DNA from: CAYYKK01 sp964467935 | GTDB taxonomy: Bacteria > Myxococcota_A > Polyangia > Polyangiales > Polyangiaceae | Assembly (NCBI GenBank): GCA_964467935.1 | Contig: CAYYKK010000066.1 | Location: 1-28,025, forward strand | DNA: 28,025 nt | Direction: 5' to 3' | Part shown: positions 24,162 to 28,025 of the stretch, one piece after another | How the letters are laid out: each line of letters opens with the position of its first letter | Numbering within the stretch: the first letter of the stretch is position 1 | Notes under the pieces: generated by a model | Told to the model about the DNA's origin: nothing | The model's database searches: none | The model's input: the letters and a program-made list of their open reading frames with translations, nothing else | Program-made: the position numbers and the translations under genes

Positions 24162-25211
24162 ATGGTGCGCGTGGCGATCGTCGGCGTGAGCGGGTTCTCG
24201 GGGATGGAGCTCGCGCGGCTCATTTCGAGCCGCGCCGAGCTCGAGCTCGTCGCGGTGTTCGCGGATCGATGGAAGGGCGAGCGGCTCGGCGCGCGCGTCG
24301 AGGTCGCCGCGCAGGCCGCGCAGCTCGTGGTGCAGCCGATGACCGCGCTCGACGAAGCGCTCGGTGGCGCCGAGATCGTGCTGCTCGCGACGCCCGCCGA
24401 GGCCTCGGCCGAGCTCGCGCCGAAGCTCCTCGCGCGCGGCCTCCGCATCCTCGATCTGTCGGGCGCGTTCCGTCTGCGCGACGCGTCGATCTTCCGTGCC
24501 TACTATGGCTTCGACCACCCGGCGCCCGAGCTCCTCGCCGAAGCGCACTTCGGCCTGCCGCAAGCGCCAGGGGCGGCGGGCGACGCGCCGGCGATCGCGG
24601 AGGCGCGGCTCGTCGCGAACCCCGGCTGCTACGCGACCGCGGCGATGCTCCCGCTCGCCGCGCTCCTCGCGGCCGACGCGCCCGACCACAAGGGCGCGCT
24701 CGTCGACGGCGCGAGCCTCTTCGTCGACGGCAAGAGCGGCGTGACGGGCGCGGGTCGGAAGATCGCGGAGAAGTACCTCTTAACCGAGGTCGCCGAGAAC
24801 GTCTCCCCGTACCGCGTCGCGAACCACCAGCACACGCCGGAGATCGAGCAGGCCCTCTCGCGCATCGCGAACGAGCCCGTGCGCGTCACCTTCGCCGCTC
24901 ACCTCTTGCCGGTGAAGCGCGGGCTGCTCGCGACGACGTACGGACGCATGCGACCGGGCGTGCGCGGCGCGGATCTCGAGGCGAGGCTCGCCTCCCACTT
25001 CGCGCGCGCATCGTCGCCGCTCGGCGACGTCGTCGCGGTCCGGTCGCCCGACGAGGTGACGATCGCCTCCGTCGCGGGAACGGTGCGCGCGACCGTGGCG
25101 GTCCGCGGCGACGACGAGCGCGGGACGTTCGTCGCGCTCGCCGCGATCGACAACCTCTTGAAGGGCGCGGCGTCGCAGGCGCTCGAGAACCTCCTGTCGA
25201 TGATCGCCTGA
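24162..25211 (+). CDS. argC: N-acetyl-gamma-glutamyl-phosphate reductase
   Basis: Third step of arginine (ornithine) biosynthesis: NADPH-dependent reduction of N-acetylglutamyl phosphate to the semialdehyde. 349 residues, the usual length of the longer ArgC type. N-terminal nucleotide-binding GVSGFSGMEL (Gly-rich loop, usually GASGYTG), ILDLSGAFRL, catalytic Cys156 in VANPGCYATA, SGVTGAGR, catalytic-type His in NHQHTPEIEQ (usually HRHxPE), FAAHLLPVKRGLLATTY, and the C-terminal IDNLLKGAASQALEN. Ribosome-binding site GAGAG lies about 6 nt before ATG 24162, with GGAGG further up. No other arg gene is in the window. Its stop lies 10 bp from that of the convergent GST gene. Confidence 0.96.
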   Translation: MVRVAIVGVSGFSGMELARLISSRAELELVAVFADRWKGERLGARVEVAAQAAQLVVQPMTALDEALGGAEIVLLATPAEASAELAPKLLARGLRILDLSGAFRLRDASIFRAYYGFDHPAPELLAEAHFGLPQAPGAAGDAPAIAEARLVANPGCYATAAMLPLAALLAADAPDHKGALVDGASLFVDGKSGVTGAGRKIAEKYLLTEVAENVSPYRVANHQHTPEIEQALSRIANEPVRVTFAAHLLPVKRGLLATTYGRMRPGVRGADLEARLASHFARASSPLGDVVAVRSPDEVTIASVAGTVRATVAVRGDDERGTFVALAAIDNLLKGAASQALENLLSMIA

Positions 25212-25221
25212 GCCGAGGCCC

Positions 25222-25848
25222 TCAGCGCTTCGGTGGCATGGTCGCGAGGAAGCTCGGGCGCTCCTTCATCTGCGACTGGAAGCGCTGGACGTTGCGCAGC
25301 CCGCCCACCGTCTCCTGTCCCTCCGGGAACATCGCGACGTAGAAGAGGATCGGCGCGAGGAAGAGGTCGGCGACGCTGAGCGACTTGCCCGCGATCCAGT
25401 CGGACTTCGCGAGCGCCTCGTCGAGGAGCGCGAGGTCGCGTCGCAGCGCGGGCAACCCCGCGTCGATGAGCTCGCGGCTCGGCTTGCCGTCGGCGGTCTT
25501 CGGGAAGAGGTACGGGAAGAGGTAGCTCTTGATGAGATCGCCATAGAGATAGGCGTTCGTGATGCTCACCCACTGCTCCATCGCGGCGCGGTCGCGCGTC
25601 GCCGACGGCACGAGCGAAGGACCGTCACCGATCTCGTCGAGGTAGCGGGCGATCGCGCTCGTCTCGAAGAGCGTGAGGTCACCGTGCGTGAGCGCCGGGA
25701 TCTTCCCGAACGGGTGGAGGGCGAGGTGCTCGTCGGTGCCGAGCTCGATGGTGACGAGCTCGTGTTTCACGCCCTTCTCGTGGGCCACGAGGCGGGCCGT
25801 GCGGGTGTAGGTGCTCGGCGCTGCGCCGAAGAGGACGATCTCGCTCAT
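25222..25848 (-). CDS. Glutathione S-transferase family protein
   Basis: Soluble protein of 208 residues with GST fold. The N-terminal thioredoxin-like domain (1-80) has the PSTYTRTARLVAHEKG helix start, where Ser12 or Thr13/Tyr14 occupies the catalytic position, the cis-Pro motif FGKIPAL, and the glutathione gamma-Glu-binding FETSAIARYLDE motif. The all-helical C-terminal domain (90-208) includes the LSVADLFLAPIL N-capping/hydrophobic-staple motif. Function: glutathione conjugation or peroxide detoxification; substrate unknown. Ribosome-binding site AAGGAG (25855-25860) lies 6 nt before the ATG. The gene is 147 bp downstream of the MacB permease gene on the same strand, so it could be read through from it or have its own promoter. 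Confidence 0.93.
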   Translation of the reverse strand: MSEIVLFGAAPSTYTRTARLVAHEKGVKHELVTIELGTDEHLALHPFGKIPALTHGDLTLFETSAIARYLDEIGDGPSLVPSATRDRAAMEQWVSITNAYLYGDLIKSYLFPYLFPKTADGKPSRELIDAGLPALRRDLALLDEALAKSDWIAGKSLSVADLFLAPILFYVAMFPEGQETVGGLRNVQRFQSQMKERPSFLATMPPKR

Positions 25849-25888
25849 GGGACTCTCCTTGGGGCAGCCTCCGAGGCCGCCCGTGTCC

Positions 25889-25901
25889 CGTTCGTCGAAC
25901 G
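25889..25901. promoter_or_regulatory. Palindrome upstream of the GST gene
   Basis: CGTTCG-T-CGAACG is a perfect 6-bp inverted repeat around one base, 41 bp upstream of the GST start and in the 147-bp gap after the MacB permease. It is a plausible operator for a dimeric repressor. No -35/-10 pair is convincing here. Confidence 0.25.
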
Positions 25902-25995
25902 AGCGACCCGGCGATCGACAGGGTCGAAGACGATTTTCCGCGCCCCGTCCTCCCCATCGAAATCCTCGGGTTCGAAGGCGGGGAGTCCCGAGCGA

Positions 25996-27222
25996 TCACT
26001 CGTACCGGAGGGCCTCGATCGGGTCGAGCCGGGAGGCCTTGCGCGCCGGGTAGAGGCCGAAGACGACCCCGACGAACGCGCTGAAGCCGATGGCGACCAC
26101 GATCACGTCCGATTGGATGGCCATCGGCCAGCCGAACTTGCCGGCGAGGTAGCTCGCCGCGCCGACGCCGAGCGCGGTCCCGAGCAGGCCCCCACCTAGC
26201 GAGATCGTGAGGGCCTCGATGAGGAACTGCGAGAGGATGTTGCGCGGCTTCGCGCCGAGGGCCATGCGCACCCCGATCTCGCGCGTACGCTCGGTGACGC
26301 TGACCAGCATGATGTTCATGATGCCGATGCCACCGACGAGCAGCGACACCCCGGCGACGCTGGCGAGGAGCGTCGTCATGGTGTCGGCGCCCTGCTGCTG
26401 CGCGTTCGCAGCCTCGGTCAGGTTGCGGATCGTGAAGTCGTCGTCGTTCGAGTCGAGCAGGCGATGGCGATCGCGCAGGAGCGCGGCGATGTCCTTCTGC
26501 GCGCGCGCCGTTCCGCCGGGCTGCGCCTGCACGTAGAGCGAGCCCGAGACGTATTTGCTGAGGCCCCCCTGCACCTTCTGCGCGAAGGTGCTGACCGGAA
26601 TGAACGCGGCGTCGTCGTAGTCCTGGCCCGTGGACGACTGACCCTTCTTCGCGAGCACGCCCACGACGGTGTAGGGGCTCGTTCCGATGCGCACGGTCTG
26701 CCCGATCGGATCGGCGCTCGGACCGAAGAGGTTGTCGACGACCGTCTGGCCGAGCACGACGACCTTGGTGCCCGTGTCGACGTCGGACTGCGTGAACGCC
26801 GCGCCGAGGGCGATGGGCCACGAACGCACGCCGAAATACTCGGGCGACGTGCCGGTGACGATCGTCGTCCAGTTCTGCTCCTCGCCGACGACCGGGAGGT
26901 TGGCGCGGAGGTTCGGCGCGACCGCCTTCACGCTCGAGAGCTCGCGCCGCAGCGCCTGCACGTCCTCCCACGTCAGCGTGGGCTGCGAGCCCGAGCCGCC
27001 GCGCACGCCGCCCGCCTGCGACGAGCCGGACTGCACGATGAGGAGGTCGGTCCCCATCGCCGCGAAGGCGTCGTCGATCTGCTGCTTCGCGCCGGCGCCG
27101 ATCGCCATCATCGCGATGACCGCTGCGACGCCGATGACCACGCCGAGCGCGGTCAGGAACGAGCGCATCTTGTTGCGCACGATCGCGCGCGCGGCGACCC
27201 GCGTGGTCTGCAGCGGCGTCAT
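25996..27222 (-). CDS. MacB-type ABC transporter permease
   Basis: Membrane subunit of a MacB/LolCDE-type (type VII) mechanotransmission ABC system, 408 residues. N-terminal stalk and first helix (16-40: ALGVVIGVAAVIAMMAIGAG after an NKMRSFLT motif), a large periplasmic MacB_PCD domain (about 45-280), then the FtsX-type domain with three helices: about 285-310 (SVAGVSLLVGGIGIMNIMLVS), about 335-365 and about 378-400. The conserved coupling region TERTREIGVRMALGAKP precedes the second FtsX helix, and LYPARKASRLDPIEALRYE is the usual C-terminus. It functions with the separate ATPase that overlaps its start by 4 bp (ATGA). Likely exports a compound, lipoprotein or peptide across the envelope with an adaptor; substrate unknown. 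Confidence 0.93.
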   Translation of the reverse strand: MTPLQTTRVAARAIVRNKMRSFLTALGVVIGVAAVIAMMAIGAGAKQQIDDAFAAMGTDLLIVQSGSSQAGGVRGGSGSQPTLTWEDVQALRRELSSVKAVAPNLRANLPVVGEEQNWTTIVTGTSPEYFGVRSWPIALGAAFTQSDVDTGTKVVVLGQTVVDNLFGPSADPIGQTVRIGTSPYTVVGVLAKKGQSSTGQDYDDAAFIPVSTFAQKVQGGLSKYVSGSLYVQAQPGGTARAQKDIAALLRDRHRLLDSNDDDFTIRNLTEAANAQQQGADTMTTLLASVAGVSLLVGGIGIMNIMLVSVTERTREIGVRMALGAKPRNILSQFLIEALTISLGGGLLGTALGVGAASYLAGKFGWPMAIQSDVIVVAIGFSAFVGVVFGLYPARKASRLDPIEALRYE

Positions 27223-27938
27223 CGCGCCTCCTGGGGAGCCGCGACCTTGGGCGTCTGCTTGCGATCGGTCTGGATGTCGCCGTCCTTCATCACGATCGTG
27301 CGCGTCGCGAACTCGGCGATGTCGGGCTCGTGCGTGACGAGCACGAGCGTCATCCCCGTGTTGCCGAGCGACTGGAAGAGCGACATGACCTCGAGGCTCG
27401 TCTTCGAGTCGAGGTTGCCCGTCGGCTCGTCGGCCAAGATGATCTTCGGTCGGCTCACGAGCGCGCGGGCGATCGCGACGCGCTGCTGCTGTCCGCCCGA
27501 GAGCTGGTTCGGGTGATGATCGAGCCGCTTGCCGAGCCCCACGCGCTCGAGCGCCTCGCGGGCCCGCTCGTGGCGCTCGCGCGAGCCCACGCCGGCGTAG
27601 AGCATCGGCAGCTCCACGTTCTCGAGGGCGCTCGTGCGCGTCAGGAGGTTGAAGCTCTGGAACACGAAGCCGAGCACCTGGTTGCGGATCTCCGCGAGCT
27701 CGTTCTTGTTCATCTGCGAGACCTCGCGACCGTCGAGGAAGTAGGCGCCCGCGGTCGGACGATCGAGGCAGCCGAGAATGTTCATCAGCGTCGACTTGCC
27801 CGATCCGCTCGAGCCCATGATCGCGACGAACTCGCCCTCCTCGATGCTGAGCGTGATTCCGTGGAGGACCTCGAGCGGCTCGTCGCCGGTGAAGTAGGTC
27901 TTCTTGAGATCGCGGACCTCGATGATGGTGCGAGGCAT
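27219..27938 (-). CDS. MacB/LolD-type ABC transporter ATP-binding protein
   Basis: Cytoplasmic ATPase of 239 residues. Walker A GSSGSGKS at 42-49, Q-loop FVFQSFNLL, signature LSGGQQQR at 146-153, Walker B ILADEPTGNLD with catalytic Glu (about 171), switch His in TLVLVTHEPD (about 203). These sequences are typical of the MacB/LolD/FtsE subclass. Partner: the permease gene 4 bp overlapping downstream. A GGGAGAG ribosome-binding site lies about 7 nt before ATG 27938 and overlaps the stop of the upstream gene, so the three genes are probably one operon. Confidence 0.95.
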   Translation of the reverse strand: MPRTIIEVRDLKKTYFTGDEPLEVLHGITLSIEEGEFVAIMGSSGSGKSTLMNILGCLDRPTAGAYFLDGREVSQMNKNELAEIRNQVLGFVFQSFNLLTRTSALENVELPMLYAGVGSRERHERAREALERVGLGKRLDHHPNQLSGGQQQRVAIARALVSRPKIILADEPTGNLDSKTSLEVMSLFQSLGNTGMTLVLVTHEPDIAEFATRTIVMKDGDIQTDRKQTPKVAAPQEAR

Positions 27939-27951
27939 CGTCGGGCTCTCC

Positions 27952-28025
27952 CTAGAACATGCGTCCGCCCGTGCGCAGCGGGCTCGACGGGCTGTTGGGC
28001 TTGACCGTGCTGGCGGGTCCGCCGA
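27952..28025 (-). CDS. C-terminal end of upstream gene, possibly the MacA-like adaptor (5' part outside window)
   Basis: An open frame runs from the right edge to a TAG at 27952-27954, only 13 bp before the ATPase start. It encodes a Gly/Pro/Ser-rich tail ending SPLRTGGRMF. The tail itself has no family signature; position and spacing suggest it is the first gene of the export operon, where a periplasmic adaptor (MacA/HlyD family) is expected. Identity is inference. Confidence 0.5.
   Translation of the reverse strand, partial: GGPASTVKPNSPSSPLRTGGRMF

Noticed and set aside
1..28025. CRISPR array, IS element, prophage, integrase, att site or toxin-antitoxin pair
   Set aside because: No direct-repeat/spacer pattern, transposase or integrase motif, or small paired genes were seen. 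Composition is uniform along the window.

Overview
The window (28,025 bp, very GC-rich, strong G/C preference at third codon positions) looks like a chromosomal segment of a myxobacterium or close relative (Myxococcota, probably Polyangiales). This is inferred from several things: the base composition, an N-terminal-kinase Ser/Thr protein kinase, a GYF-GAF protein, a secreted protein beginning DCPPGSWFCEE after its signal peptide, Lys/Pro/Ala-rich secreted proteins and many short strand-alternating operons. No IS element, integrase, CRISPR array, rRNA or tRNA gene was seen. The region reads as core and housekeeping chromosome rather than an island.

Layout. Bases 2-7145 (+) hold a co-directional run: valS (5' end cut off by the window), a large membrane glycosyltransferase of the ArnT/PMT type, and a Ser/Thr kinase with a C-terminal two-helix membrane hairpin. 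The kinase converges on a fused uroporphyrinogen-III methyltransferase/synthase (7142-8722, -), the two stop codons sharing one CTAG. The only non-coding stretch longer than 300 bp (8723-9186) follows. It contains a sigma-70-like promoter and several consecutive strong hairpins, one with a UUCG tetraloop, and is the best candidate here for an unannotated structured RNA. Next come a GYF-GAF protein, hemB and a small lipoprotein (9187-12157, +). With the fused methyltransferase/synthase, hemB places two tetrapyrrole-synthesis genes around the structured region.

Bases 12185-17967 (-) read, in transcription order: an RlmI-type 23S rRNA methyltransferase, a HAD-IIB phosphatase, and a pair of half-transporters forming a heterodimeric ABC exporter of the MdlAB/TM287-288 type (one catalytic and one degenerate ATP site). 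Most of these junctions are ATGA or GTGA overlaps. Bases 18122-19036 (+) encode a beta-barrel outer membrane protein. Bases 19088-20715 hold a tightly divergent pair: an amidinotransferase-like pentein enzyme (-) and a Nudix/NrtR-type regulator (+). Bases 20834-22054 (+) encode a secreted serine-hydrolase-like protein, convergent with an M3 oligopeptidase (22066-24096, -). argC (24162-25211, +) converges on a glutathione S-transferase (25222-25848, -). The window ends with a MacB-type export system split into permease (25996-27222) and ATPase (27219-27938), preceded by the C-terminal tail of an upstream gene (27952-28025), possibly the MacA-like adaptor.

Functionally the window mixes translation (ValRS, RlmI), tetrapyrrole and arginine biosynthesis, envelope and export functions (glycosyltransferase, two ABC systems, OMP, lipoprotein) and signalling (kinase, GAF, NrtR). 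I did not find a clear new multi-gene system. The most interesting items are the structured intergenic region, the kinase-2TM fusion next to a glycosyltransferase, and the NrtR/pentein divergent pair.
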